Shown piece by piece: positions 18,029 to 26,495 of a stretch of DNA of 64,000 nucleotides. Location of the stretch: the NCBI GenBank assembly GCA_902578115.1, contig CACHBR010000001.1, forward strand, positions 62,001 to 126,000, given 5' to 3'. The notes under the pieces were generated by a model. It saw nothing but the letters and a program-made list of their open reading frames with translations. It was not told the origin of the DNA and did no database searches. The translations under genes were made by a program, and so were the position numbers. Origin of the DNA: an uncultured Pelagibacteraceae bacterium. GTDB lineage: Bacteria; Pseudomonadota; Alphaproteobacteria; Pelagibacterales; Pelagibacteraceae. How positions within the stretch are numbered: position 1 is the first letter of the stretch; every line of letters starts with the position of its first letter.

Positions 18029-19257
18029 AATCAAAATTTTTCCCAAATAAAACGGCGTTAATTACTTTAGTTGCGGCTTGCTTTGTTGTTAATGTAACTA
18101 TGGGTGTTAGACAAACCTTCGGATTATTTTCTGGCGATTTTGAAATTGATTGTGGAATTTCTAATACGGAGTTTGGTCTTGCTATTGCTTTACACGCATT
18201 AGTATGGGGAATAGTTACTCCAATTTTTGGAAGGTTTGCAGATAAACATGGCGGTAGTAAAATGGTTATACTCACTTTAATCATTTATGGTGTTGGAGTT
18301 TTAGCTTTAGGAAATAACTTTAACACAGGGACTTGGTTTCAAATTAATCTTGGTCTTTTAGTTGGAATAGGATTGGGCGGCGCTGCAGGAACTATTTTAG
18401 CACCAGTTGTAACAAAACATTTTCCTAATCAAAGCAGAGGTAAAGCAGCTGGTTACGTTACAGCTTTTGGAGGATTAGGAATGTTTATTTTTCCTATTCT
18501 TACGAAGTATTTAATGGTTGAAGTTGGCTGGCAAAGTACCTTTACAGTATTTGCAATAATTTTATTTGTAATGTGCATACCTGGATTATTTTTAAAGAAA
18601 CCTGAAAGCGAAAAAGTAGATACTAATTTAGTGAAAGAACCAGAAAAAAGTGACAATGTTATAAAGGTTCTAAAAGAATCTTTTGCGCACAAAGGTTTTA
18701 GGTTGTTAGTTTTAGGTTTTTTTGTTTGTGGATTTCAAATTACTCTCGTAGCTACTCATGTGCCAAGATATGTTCAAGACAGAGGGCTTGATGATTGGAC
18801 TGGTTTTGCAATTTTATCATTAATAGGCCTATTTAATATTATCGGGGTTTTGATAATGGGCTACTTGAGCGATAAGTATAGTAAAAAAATGCTTTTAGCT
18901 GGACTATATTTTTTTAGAGCTATATCTATAATGTTATTTATTTTTTTACCACCTTCCAACATATCAGCTATCGCTTTTGGTATTACCTTTGGACTCTTAT
19001 GGTTAGCTACTGTGCCTGCAACAAACGGTATTGTCGCTCAAGTGTTTGGTGCAAAAAACCTTTCGATGCTTTTTGGTATCGTATTTTTAAATCATCAAAT
19101 TGGATCTTTCTTAGGCGCCTATTTAGGTGGAGTATTCTACGATATTTTTGGAAATTACGATTATGCATGGTACTTAGCAATAGTTTTATCTTTCGTAGCC
19201 ACATTGCTTCACCTTCCAATTGACGAAAAACCAATACGTAAAGAAGTAACAATCTAA
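18025..19257 (+). CDS. MFS transporter
   Basis: A 410-residue major facilitator protein with about 12 membrane segments. Loop 2-3 carries FGRFADKHGGSKMV, a variant of the MFS GxxxDRxGxR motif, and the equivalent loop in the second half is MGYLSDKYSKKMLLAG. Its N-terminus resembles the oxalate/formate antiporter-like or monocarboxylate-type MFS proteins. It overlaps metC by 4 bases, so a substrate linked to that reaction (an oxo acid or a sulfur amino acid) is possible, but this is inference only. Confidence 0.85.
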   Translation: MKSKFFPNKTALITLVAACFVVNVTMGVRQTFGLFSGDFEIDCGISNTEFGLAIALHALVWGIVTPIFGRFADKHGGSKMVILTLIIYGVGVLALGNNFNTGTWFQINLGLLVGIGLGGAAGTILAPVVTKHFPNQSRGKAAGYVTAFGGLGMFIFPILTKYLMVEVGWQSTFTVFAIILFVMCIPGLFLKKPESEKVDTNLVKEPEKSDNVIKVLKESFAHKGFRLLVLGFFVCGFQITLVATHVPRYVQDRGLDDWTGFAILSLIGLFNIIGVLIMGYLSDKYSKKMLLAGLYFFRAISIMLFIFLPPSNISAIAFGITFGLLWLATVPATNGIVAQVFGAKNLSMLFGIVFLNHQIGSFLGAYLGGVFYDIFGNYDYAWYLAIVLSFVATLLHLPIDEKPIRKEVTI

Positions 19258-19316
19258 AGTTGTGTTCATTTATTTTAATTGTTTAATTTTTTAAATTTAT
19301 TTAAAGTAACCCTAAC

Positions 19317-19321
19317 GGAGG
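19317..19321 (+). promoter_or_regulatory. strong Shine-Dalgarno site deciding the CADD-like start
   Basis: GGAGG ends five bases before the ATG at 19327. Such a consensus site is rare in this window and favours the ATG at 19327 over the upstream in-frame TTG at 19279. Confidence 0.75.
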
Positions 19322-19326
19322 AAAAT

Positions 19327-19992
19327 ATGTTTTCAAAACAATTAAACGAAAAATTAGACAAATACCATTTGCTTAAACACCCTTTTTACAAAGCATGGAA
19401 TGAGGGCAAATTAACTAGAGAAGTAATTAAAGATTACGCCGAACAATATTATCAACACGTGAAGGCTTTTCCGAGATACATTAGCGCGACCCATTCACTT
19501 TGCGAAGATATTCAAAAAAGAAAAATTCTTTTAGAGAATCTTCAAGACGAGGAAAATAAAGACGCAGATCACCCTAAACTTTGGAAAAACTTTGCTTTAG
19601 CAATGGGATCTGACTCTGAAAAAATCGAAAAAGTTAAACAGGATTGGTTTACTAAAGAAATGATTGATAATTTCTTTAAACAAGCGAGACTGTCGTACGC
19701 AGAGGGACTAGCATCACTATATACTTATGAAAGACAAATTCCTGAAATAGCTGAGACTAAAATTCAAGGTCTTAAAAAATTTTATGGTGTTAATTCAAAA
19801 GAAGGTTTAGAGTTTTTTGAAGCGCATAAAGCAGCTGATGTCATTCACAGAGTGGAATGTGAAAAATTATTAGATAGTTTATCTAAAGAAGAACAGGAAA
19901 AAGCTGAGCAAGCTTCTATGTATACAGCAAGATATCTTTGGAATTTTTTAAGTGGAATGGTTTCAAAACATAAATTGCAAGTAGCTGCTTAA
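19327..19992 (+). CDS. CADD/PqqC-like diiron protein, candidate self-sacrificing p-aminobenzoate synthase
   Basis: A 221-residue helical haem-oxygenase-like-fold protein. Compared from memory with Chlamydia CADD, which makes p-aminobenzoate from its own tyrosine using a metal centre, every key residue has a counterpart: Tyr21 (in HPFYKAW), metal ligands Glu75, His82, Glu135, His167, Asp171 and His174, and Lys145 in AETKIQG. The pattern EAHKAADVIHR holds the last three ligands. Such genes are often annotated as PqqC, but no other pqq gene is in the window. If it works like CADD, it feeds folate synthesis. The start at 19327 is fixed by the GGAGG site. It follows the MFS gene by 69 bases and is convergent with the M23 gene. 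Confidence 0.82.
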   Translation: MFSKQLNEKLDKYHLLKHPFYKAWNEGKLTREVIKDYAEQYYQHVKAFPRYISATHSLCEDIQKRKILLENLQDEENKDADHPKLWKNFALAMGSDSEKIEKVKQDWFTKEMIDNFFKQARLSYAEGLASLYTYERQIPEIAETKIQGLKKFYGVNSKEGLEFFEAHKAADVIHRVECEKLLDSLSKEEQEKAEQASMYTARYLWNFLSGMVSKHKLQVAA

Positions 19993-19993
19993 A

Positions 19994-20797
19994 TTATTTA
20001 AAATTTAAAACCGTCATTGGATCTAAACGGGTACCGAACCAATTTAATCTAACATCAAGGTGGGCACCCGTTGATCTTCCAGTTGAACCAACTGTACCAA
20101 TTATTTCTCCTTGTTTTACTTTTTGTCCTTTTTTGACATAAATTTTTTGCATGTGCATGTATAAAGTAGATATTCCATGTCCATGATCGAAAATTAATGT
20201 TCCTCCTGTGTAAAAAAGATCTGCCTGAACCATTGTTGCAGTACCATCAAGCATAGCTTTAATTTTCGTGCCTTCTTTAGCAGCAAAATCTATACCGTAG
20301 TGGGGCCACTTTGGTTTTCCGTTCAAAATTCTCTGACTACCGTAGACGCCAGTAATAATTGCTTTATCTAATGGTGGTATAAATTTATTTTTAAAAAAAG
20401 TTAAATTACTATCTATTGATCTTGCATCTGATATGATTTTATTTTCTCTTTTTATTCTGTCATAAAACTCTTTTGGTGGAGTTACTTTCTTTTCAGGAAG
20501 CCCGTCAATTCTTTGAATTTTGTATTCTCTTTTTTTAATTTTTTTTACAATTTTCTCTTTTTTTCCACCTTTCACCTTGGTTATTATAACGTCATATTTT
20601 CTATCTCTATCAATACCAAAGACAAAAAAACCCTCTGAAGATACTTTTACAGGTTTTTTGTCTATCCAAATTTTTGATTTTGGTTCAGTTTTACCAATAA
20701 TAAAGTGCCCCTGTATAAATTTTCCATCAAAATCTATTGCAAAAGCACTTGAAGAAATAGAAATTATTAACAGTAACAATATGGTGTTTCTTATCAT
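19994..20797 (-). CDS. M23-family (LytM-like) metallopeptidase domain protein
   Basis: A 267-residue exported protein with a signal peptide (residues 1-20) and a C-terminal M23 domain at about residues 150-265. The metal-binding positions are kept: H in WPHYGIDFAA with its D, and GRSTGAHLDVRL, where the family usually has HLHFE; the last His is replaced by Asp in HLD. A further FDHGHGISTLYMHM segment supplies the catalytic histidines. It probably trims peptidoglycan or acts as an envelope scaffold. It is convergent with the CADD-like gene and divergent from the FkbM gene. Confidence 0.85.
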   Translation of the reverse strand: MIRNTILLLLIISISSSAFAIDFDGKFIQGHFIIGKTEPKSKIWIDKKPVKVSSEGFFVFGIDRDRKYDVIITKVKGGKKEKIVKKIKKREYKIQRIDGLPEKKVTPPKEFYDRIKRENKIISDARSIDSNLTFFKNKFIPPLDKAIITGVYGSQRILNGKPKWPHYGIDFAAKEGTKIKAMLDGTATMVQADLFYTGGTLIFDHGHGISTLYMHMQKIYVKKGQKVKQGEIIGTVGSTGRSTGAHLDVRLNWFGTRLDPMTVLNFK

Positions 20798-20831
20798 TTA
20801 ATAATGTAAATTATATTGCATAATATTACGA

Positions 20832-21545
20832 ATGGGTATTGGAAAATTTCTTAAAGATCATAAGTCTTCTCACAGAGCATGGATGTACTATGAGCTTTAT
20901 ATTAAAAATTTTAGAAAAAGGATTACTAAATATCATTCTCAATATGGGGAAGATAGGGAGATAGGTAAGTTTTTTGAAAAAAAAAGTAAAGGTTATTATT
21001 TTGATATAGGCTGTTTTCACCCCATTAGATATAGTAATACTTTTTATTTATTCAAAAAAGGTTGGCAAGGTACGAATATAGACGTTAACAAAACATCTAT
21101 TGATCTTTTTGATATAGCTCGACCTAACGACAAAAATATATGTGCTGCAATATCAGACGATACATATGAAGTTGATTTCTTTGAGGATGATATTTTGGGG
21201 CCAATAAACACTATTGACGATAAGATGCATGAGAAATCAAAAGGTATATTTTTTAAAAAAGGAATAGTAAAGAAAATAAAGACATCAAAAATTTTTGATT
21301 TAATTTCCGAAAATATTCTTTATGAAAAAACAGATTTCTTAAATATAGATGCTGAGGGATCTGATTATAAAATAATTAAACAAATAGATCTAAAAAATTC
21401 AAATATAAATCTTGTTGCTATTGAAACTCATAGTCCAAACGGAGATACACTTGATGATTTTAACAATATTTCTAAATATTTTGATAATAATCAATACTTT
21501 GTTCACAAAAAAATAGGACCAACTACTCTTTATACAAAAAAATAA
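20832..21545 (+). CDS. FkbM-family methyltransferase
   Basis: A 237-residue SAM-dependent methyltransferase. The SAM region is KGYYFDIGCFHPIRYSNTF near residue 54, and the FkbM motif DFLNIDAEGSDYKIIK is near residue 170. FkbM proteins O-methylate sugars or polyketides; the closeness to envelope genes suggests a glycan substrate. It is divergent from the M23 gene with 34 bases between starts and is followed at 37 bases by the aminotransferase. A second, unrelated-looking FkbM gene is at 56915. Confidence 0.85.
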   Translation: MGIGKFLKDHKSSHRAWMYYELYIKNFRKRITKYHSQYGEDREIGKFFEKKSKGYYFDIGCFHPIRYSNTFYLFKKGWQGTNIDVNKTSIDLFDIARPNDKNICAAISDDTYEVDFFEDDILGPINTIDDKMHEKSKGIFFKKGIVKKIKTSKIFDLISENILYEKTDFLNIDAEGSDYKIIKQIDLKNSNINLVAIETHSPNGDTLDDFNNISKYFDNNQYFVHKKIGPTTLYTKK

Positions 21546-21581
21546 TTGATTGTTTTCAAATTAAGAGATTAAATACCTAAT

Positions 21582-22925
21582 ATGGGTGGCGCAAATAGAA
21601 CTGGTGTTCCAAATTCATTAAACGAACATTGGATGCCTTTTTCTTCAAATAAAGATTTTAAAAGAAATCCTAGATTAATAACAAATGCAAAAGGAATTTA
21701 TCTTAAAACACACGAAGGAAACACTTTAATTGATGGTAGTTCAGGTCTTTACTGTAACCCTTTAGGACATGGCAGAAAAGAAATAATAGAAGCAATTAAA
21801 AATCAGCTTGAGAAACTAGATTATACTATGCCTTTTCAACAAGGTTATGGCGGATCATTTGAACTAGCAACAAAGATTGCACAGAAAACACCTGAGGATT
21901 TAAATAGAATTTTCTACACAATATGTGGTTCAACAGCAGTAGAAACTGCAATTAAAATTGCTGTTGCCTATTTCAGAGCCAAGGGAGAACCGAAAAGATT
22001 TAGATTTATTGGAAGAGAAAGAGGTTATCACGGTATGAATATAGGCTCTCTTACAGTAGGCGGAATAGTTAATAATGTGAAAGTTTTCACTGATATCTTA
22101 ATGCCAGGAGTGAAACACATGAGGCATACATTTCTTCCAGACCACAAGTTTGTTAAAGGCCAACCAGAAACAGGCGCTGATTTAGCTGAAGATTTAGAGA
22201 ATATTGCAAAAAAAATTGGCGGTGAAAATATTGCAGCTTGTGTAGTTGAACCAATAGCAGGATCAACTGGAGTATTAATTCCACCAAAAGGATATTTACA
22301 ACGATTGAGAAAAATTTGTGATAAGCATGGTATACTTTTAATTTTTGATGAAGTTGTAACTGGGTGGGGAAGAACTGGTTCTGCTTTCGCTGCACAAGAG
22401 TTTGGTGTAACTCCAGATATTATTACAATGGCTAAAGCAACTACTAATGGAATTGTTCCAATGGGTGTAGTTGCTGTCAGAGAAAATATTTATGATCAAG
22501 TCATGGATGCCTCCCCCGAAGGAGCTGTTGAATTATTTCACGGATATACTTATTCAGGTATTCCTGTGGCAGTATCAGCGGCATTAGCAGTTCAAGAAAT
22601 TTTCGAAAAAGAAGATATTTTTAATAGAGTAAAAAATATATCAAATTATTTTCAAGAGGGATTACACTCATTGAGAGATATTGAATGTATTGAAAGTATA
22701 AGAAATTATGGATTACTAGGAGGTATAGATATACAGATGATGGACAAACCGGGAAAAGCTGGTTTTCAAGTTTATAAAGAGTGCTATAAAGCTGGGATAA
22801 ATATTAAGCCAACCGGTGATGCTTTAATCATTGCACCACCATTTATTTGTGACAAAAAAAATATCGATGAAATAATTGAAAAACTTAGAAAAGGCATTAA
22901 AAATTACATTAAAATATCAAAATAA
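21582..22925 (+). CDS. class III aminotransferase, omega-amino acid:pyruvate type
   Basis: A 447-residue fold-type I PLP enzyme. Diagnostic segments are DGSSGLYCNPLGHGRKEI near residue 48, CGSTAVETAIKIA near residue 114, LIFDEVVTGWGRTG near residue 254, and the PLP lysine in ITMAKATTNGIVPMG near residue 285. The pattern resembles beta-alanine or taurine:pyruvate aminotransferases, which in marine bacteria deaminate omega-amino acids to semialdehydes. Substrate choice cannot be read from the sequence. An AT-stem terminator-like structure follows its stop. Confidence 0.85.
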   Translation: MGGANRTGVPNSLNEHWMPFSSNKDFKRNPRLITNAKGIYLKTHEGNTLIDGSSGLYCNPLGHGRKEIIEAIKNQLEKLDYTMPFQQGYGGSFELATKIAQKTPEDLNRIFYTICGSTAVETAIKIAVAYFRAKGEPKRFRFIGRERGYHGMNIGSLTVGGIVNNVKVFTDILMPGVKHMRHTFLPDHKFVKGQPETGADLAEDLENIAKKIGGENIAACVVEPIAGSTGVLIPPKGYLQRLRKICDKHGILLIFDEVVTGWGRTGSAFAAQEFGVTPDIITMAKATTNGIVPMGVVAVRENIYDQVMDASPEGAVELFHGYTYSGIPVAVSAALAVQEIFEKEDIFNRVKNISNYFQEGLHSLRDIECIESIRNYGLLGGIDIQMMDKPGKAGFQVYKECYKAGINIKPTGDALIIAPPFICDKKNIDEIIEKLRKGIKNYIKISK

Positions 22926-22954
22926 CAATTTTCTATCCTAAATTGTTTTTTGTT
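22924..22954 (+). terminator. terminator-like AT hairpin after the aminotransferase gene
   Basis: AACAATTT (22924-22931) and AAATTGTT (22940-22947) form a perfect eight-pair stem with an eight-base loop, followed by a run of Ts (22946-22951). The stem has only one G-C pair, so it is weak, but its position just after the stop (22923-22925) fits Rho-independent termination. Confidence 0.45.
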
Positions 22955-23051
22955 CCCCAAGGCCCATTTTGAACATTCCAAAACCTCTTAAGTTAAAAAA
23001 ATATTTTTTAATTTATATATTTTATGGTTCAATTAAATATTGAGGAAGTAA

Positions 23052-23249
23052 ATGGAATATAAAAAAACAGATTTAGATAAGCACTCTTTGTCAGATCAAG
23101 GTTTAAGAAACTCTGGATCTAAAGTTGATCTCAATAACTTAATTAGAAAAGTTAAAGATGAAGAAAAGAGATCAAAAAGGCAAAACATTGTAATTTCAGC
23201 AGCGGCTCTTTCTGCAGTAGCAGTTTTTGGAATTATACTTACTTTGTAA
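23052..23249 (+). CDS. small tail-anchored membrane protein of unknown function
   Basis: A 65-residue protein. The first 42 residues are charged and hydrophilic (DKHSLSDQGLRNSGSK, then a lysine/glutamate-rich helix), and residues 45-64 form one hydrophobic membrane segment rich in Ala, Val and Ile. A good ribosome-binding site, GAGGAAG, precedes the ATG. No family is recognised. The organisation suggests a C-tail-anchored inner-membrane protein facing the cytoplasm. It is convergent, almost end to end, with the regulator-like gene on the other strand. Confidence 0.65.
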   Translation: MEYKKTDLDKHSLSDQGLRNSGSKVDLNNLIRKVKDEEKRSKRQNIVISAAALSAVAVFGIILTL

Positions 23250-23250
23250 A

Positions 23251-24198
23251 TTAACTCAGTACTGTTCTATAAACAATTGAGGAAAATTCAGCAAATCTTG
23301 CTACGGTTCCCTTTGCATTTGTTAGCGGGTGATCCATTAAATTATCTTGATCGAATTCAGAGTTTACTAAGTTATACCTTTTGCTTCGAGGATCTTTTTT
23401 AACAAGTTTAGCTCTACTCAACCATTCAAGTTTTCGTATACATGTAGCTCTTGGTATTCCAGTAACTTCAGAAACAGAGGTAGCACTAATGTCTGAATTA
23501 TTTAGAGATGTACTATTATCCAATTTCTTTCTTTTAAAATAATTCAATGATTGAATAAGACTTTGTAAGCCAATCAATAGTATCTCAAGATCTTTTGTTT
23601 TTTTTTGCCAATATTTCATAAAATCAAGTTGAGTACTTAGATAGTGATACCAATAAAAACAATAATTCTTTTCAATTTCTTTACTAAATTTTGAAAATGG
23701 AATATTTATATCTAACAATTTAGATTGTTCATATAGAAATTTAGAAAGCGATTTAATTTGCTCTTGAATAATTTTCATGTAGGTTTCTTTTTCTTGTGAA
23801 GAAGGTTCCCAATAGAGATTATTTTTACTTGTTTTTTTTAAATGTTTTTGCTTTGTAAGATACATTATTTTTCTCCTAGCAGTTTCCTTTGGAAGACCAG
23901 TAAAGCGTGATACTGAAATTATTTTTTGTTTATCTTGTAAAGTATTTTGATGATTAAACCAGAATTTTTCTAAGGATAAATCAAAACTTAAATCTTCTTC
24001 CCTTTTTCGCATGACATTCAAATGTAAATTACGTGCAAAATAAATTACAATTTGACCACCCTCTAAATCACCATAACGTTTGTATATTCCTGACAAAAAC
24101 GTACTTTGCATTTCAAAAAAAATAGGAAGTATCTTATTTGAATTATTTTCGAAAATTTCTTCAATAGATTTCTTATTAATTTTATTTTCTAAATCCAT
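23251..24198 (-). CDS. protein with two winged-helix-like segments, possible regulator
   Basis: A 315-residue protein I do not recognise as a named family. Two segments look like repeats of one helix-turn-helix unit: ISVSRFTGLPKETARRK near residues 94-112 and SATSVSEVTGIPRATCIRK near residues 238-256; each is followed by a basic stretch (KHLKKTSKNNLYW and KLVKKDPRSKRYN) that resembles a wing. Each is preceded by a helical stretch. A longer frame from 24243 would start with TTG; the first ATG is at 24198, and a promoter-like sequence lies between 24262 and 24233, so I take the shorter form. DNA binding is an inference. Confidence 0.6.
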   Translation of the reverse strand: MDLENKINKKSIEEIFENNSNKILPIFFEMQSTFLSGIYKRYGDLEGGQIVIYFARNLHLNVMRKREEDLSFDLSLEKFWFNHQNTLQDKQKIISVSRFTGLPKETARRKIMYLTKQKHLKKTSKNNLYWEPSSQEKETYMKIIQEQIKSLSKFLYEQSKLLDINIPFSKFSKEIEKNYCFYWYHYLSTQLDFMKYWQKKTKDLEILLIGLQSLIQSLNYFKRKKLDNSTSLNNSDISATSVSEVTGIPRATCIRKLEWLSRAKLVKKDPRSKRYNLVNSEFDQDNLMDHPLTNAKGTVARFAEFSSIVYRTVLS

Positions 24199-24232
24199 AT
24201 TTGCACAAAAGTCCAAATGTTCATTTTGGGTT

Positions 24233-24262
24233 AATATGAACAATTTTACAATTTGAAGTCAA
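24233..24262 (-). promoter_or_regulatory. possible promoter of the two-wing regulator gene
   Basis: On the minus strand TTGACT (24262-24257) and CATATT (24238-24233) are separated by 18 bases. Transcription would begin near 24226, downstream of the alternative TTG start at 24243, which supports the ATG at 24198. Confidence 0.35.
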
Positions 24263-24287
24263 TAGAAATTTAAAACTTATTCAAGTT

Positions 24288-25145
24288 TTATTTTTTAGCA
24301 ATGTTTGGTCTAAACCATGACTTATTACCAATAACAGAGTTTAATATTCCACTAAATCTTGCAGAATAAACTTTTCTTTTTTTTTTATTATTTGTAATTA
24401 TAAAAAAAAGAATATTTAAAAATGCAGAAAAAAATTTGGGTAAAACTTTTTTGTAGGCAGTGATTTTACCAAAATGTTTCTTGTAAAAATAAAAAGTCGA
24501 CCACATTAAATGCCAATTTCGGTTAATTTCTATTTCCTCTTTAAATGCATCTTTTACTGATGAATTTCCTTTATGATTAATTTTAGAGTTTTGAATAAGA
24601 AAAATTGATTTTTCTTTCTTCAAACATCTCTCGTAAAAATCGTTTTCCTCAAAATATAAAAAAATATTTTCATCAAAAAATCCTATTTCATTAAAAAGCT
24701 CTTTCTCAAAAAAAAGTGCACACCCCGTCACAAACCTCATTGAAGAGTACTTCCCATTTTTATTTGACTTTAAATAACAATCATTTTTGTAATCAAAATT
24801 GTTAATTTTTGGAGCAAGTATTGAAAAACTTTTTATCTCTTTTGCTGCATTCATTAAGTTTTTAATTGTATCAGGAAAAAGTTCAGTATCTACATCAAGG
24901 TAAAATACATATTTTGTATTAATATTTTTTATTCCACGATTTATTCCAGCTCCATTTCCTAGATTTTTATCTGGTATAATTACTTTTATATTTGAATATT
25001 TTTTTTCCAGTTTTTCTTTAAAAGTAAAATTTCTTGAATTTTCAATTACTATGATTGGAATATTATGATTAATTGTCGCAATAGATTTTTCAATTATATC
25101 CTCTGAGTGAAAACTTACAAATATTACTGTAATATCATTTTCCAT
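24288..25145 (-). CDS. family 2 glycosyltransferase (rhamnosyltransferase-like)
   Basis: A 285-residue GT2 enzyme. The nucleotide-sugar site begins ITVIFVSFHSEDIIEKS, the DXD-like metal motif is YFLDVDTELFP (LDVDTE) near residue 83, and FEENDFYERCLKKEK near residue 165 is the catalytic-base region. The pattern matches the dTDP-rhamnosyl-type GT2 subgroup. It is cytoplasmic and has no membrane segment. It marks the left edge of the surface-polysaccharide island and is divergent from the DegT gene. Confidence 0.88.
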   Translation of the reverse strand: MENDITVIFVSFHSEDIIEKSIATINHNIPIIVIENSRNFTFKEKLEKKYSNIKVIIPDKNLGNGAGINRGIKNINTKYVFYLDVDTELFPDTIKNLMNAAKEIKSFSILAPKINNFDYKNDCYLKSNKNGKYSSMRFVTGCALFFEKELFNEIGFFDENIFLYFEENDFYERCLKKEKSIFLIQNSKINHKGNSSVKDAFKEEIEINRNWHLMWSTFYFYKKHFGKITAYKKVLPKFFSAFLNILFFIITNNKKKRKVYSARFSGILNSVIGNKSWFRPNIAKK

Positions 25146-25151
25146 TTAGGA

Positions 25152-25173
25152 ACTAATTTCTTTAACAATTAGT
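25152..25173. repeat. inverted repeat in the GT2-DegT divergent spacer
   Basis: ACTAATT at 25152-25158 and AATTAGT at 25167-25173 are perfect inverted arms with an eight-base centre; beyond a mismatch, GG and CC extend the symmetry. It lies a few bases before the GT2 start. It could be an operator or a hairpin in the GT2 leader. Confidence 0.35.
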
Positions 25174-25245
25174 ACCAAATTTTCAAATTAAGGAAAATTA
25201 AAAATTATTTGTATTTTTTTACCCTGCGTGTTAATCAACATAATA

Positions 25246-26388
25246 ATGTCATTTAAAGAGCTACCATTAATGGAACCTAAAGACGGAACAGTGCTCTTTT
25301 ATCCATATATTTCAAAATCGTCCTTTGCTGAGGTTAAAAAGGTCCTTTCTGGAAGGTGGATTGGACAAGGACCTTTAGTTAACAAATTTGAGAAAAAATT
25401 TAAAAATATGTTTGCTGGTAAAAATCACTGTATAGCTACTGGATCAGGTACAGACGCACTTCATCTGGCATATATTCTCGCAGGACTCAAAAAGGGTGAT
25501 GAAGTTATAGCACCAGTTTATACATGCACTGCTACTAACATTCCTTTTTTATATATGGGTGTAAATATTAAATTTGCAGACATTGATATAGAAACGATGA
25601 ACATTAGTGTAGACAGTGTCAAAAAACTTTTAACAAAAAAAACTAAAGCTATAATTTGTATGCACTATGGTGGCCTACCTTGTGATTTAAATGAGTTACA
25701 AGTATTAGCAAATAAATATAAAATTCCACTTATTGAGGATGCAGCCCATGCTATTGGAGCTACCTATAAAAAAAAATCAATTGGAAGCATAAGTGATTTT
25801 ACAATGTTTAGCTTTCAAGCAATTAAGCATATTACTACTGGGGATGGTGGAATGCTCTGTTTTAAAAATAAAAAGTTAATTGAAAAGGCAAAAAGAATTC
25901 GTTGGTTTGGAATAAGTAGAGAAGATAAACAAAAGGGAATTTGGGAAAATGATATTTCGGAAGTAGGCTATAAATATCAGATGACAGATCTTGGTGCATC
26001 CCTTGGTTATACAGCCTTAAAAGAATTTCAAAAATTATTAAGTCATAGACAAAAAATTTTTAAAATTTATAAAGATATTCTCTCAAGAAACCCTAATATT
26101 TTTTGTGTAGACAAAAATGATGGTAATAGAACTCATGCGTCATGGCTATTCACTTTAATATCTGAAGAAAAGGATAAAATACAAAAAAGACTAAGAGAAA
26201 AAAAAATAGAGTCTAATCAAGTACATTTCAGAAACGATAAGTACTCAATATTTAAAAAGTTTGTAAGAGGTAAATCTTTTCCAAACATGGATTACGTCGA
26301 AGACAAATATCTAGTTTTACCTAATCACCACAAAATAAGTGAAAATAAAGCAAAGTATATTGCTCAAACAATTGATAATTTATTATAA
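25246..26388 (+). CDS. DegT/DnrJ/EryC1-family sugar aminotransferase
   Basis: A 380-residue PLP enzyme that would transaminate a keto-sugar nucleotide. The PLP lysine is present: MFSFQAIKHITTGDGG, Lys about residue 194. Other family segments are ATGSGTDALHLAYIL near residue 65, ICMHYGGLPCDL near residue 138 and IEDAAHAIGA near residue 163. The retained lysine contrasts with the related gene at 34787. A GTG at 25228 and an ATG at 25270 are alternative starts; I chose the ATG at 25246. The gene ends 27 bases before the tRNA-Met. Confidence 0.86.
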   Translation: MSFKELPLMEPKDGTVLFYPYISKSSFAEVKKVLSGRWIGQGPLVNKFEKKFKNMFAGKNHCIATGSGTDALHLAYILAGLKKGDEVIAPVYTCTATNIPFLYMGVNIKFADIDIETMNISVDSVKKLLTKKTKAIICMHYGGLPCDLNELQVLANKYKIPLIEDAAHAIGATYKKKSIGSISDFTMFSFQAIKHITTGDGGMLCFKNKKLIEKAKRIRWFGISREDKQKGIWENDISEVGYKYQMTDLGASLGYTALKEFQKLLSHRQKIFKIYKDILSRNPNIFCVDKNDGNRTHASWLFTLISEEKDKIQKRLREKKIESNQVHFRNDKYSIFKKFVRGKSFPNMDYVEDKYLVLPNHHKISENKAKYIAQTIDNLL

Positions 26389-26415
26389 AGTATTATAAAC
26401 TGTATCATGCTAAAT

Positions 26416-26492
26416 GGCGGGGTAGCTCAGTTGGTTAGAGCGTTGGACTCATAAGCCAAAGGTCGGTGGTTCGACTCCACTCCCCGCTACCA
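26416..26492 (+). tRNA. tRNA-Met (CAT anticodon, elongator type)
   Basis: 77 bases with the CCA encoded. The acceptor stem GGCGGGG pairs with CCCCGCT (a G-U at the first pair), the D-arm is GCTCAGTTGGTTAGAGC, the anticodon loop is CTCATAA (CAT), and the T-arm is GGTGGTTCGACTCCACT. Position 31-39 in the anticodon stem is an A-G mismatch. The start with G1-U72 and the overall sequence match alphaproteobacterial elongator tRNA-Met rather than the initiator, which has an unpaired first position. A glycosyltransferase gene starts four bases after the CCA. Confidence 0.96.
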
Positions 26493-26495
26493 AAA

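Noticed and set aside
19007-19252. Minus-strand frame inside the MFS gene
   Set aside because: Lies wholly within a well-supported transporter gene on the other strand and encodes no recognisable protein.
21546-21581. Glycine or other riboswitch before the omega-aminotransferase
   Set aside because: The spacer is 36 bases, too short for a riboswitch.
22153-22395. Minus-strand 80-residue frame inside the aminotransferase gene
   Set aside because: Composition (runs of Leu and Gln) is typical of the antisense of an AT-rich gene; the opposing gene has clear motifs.
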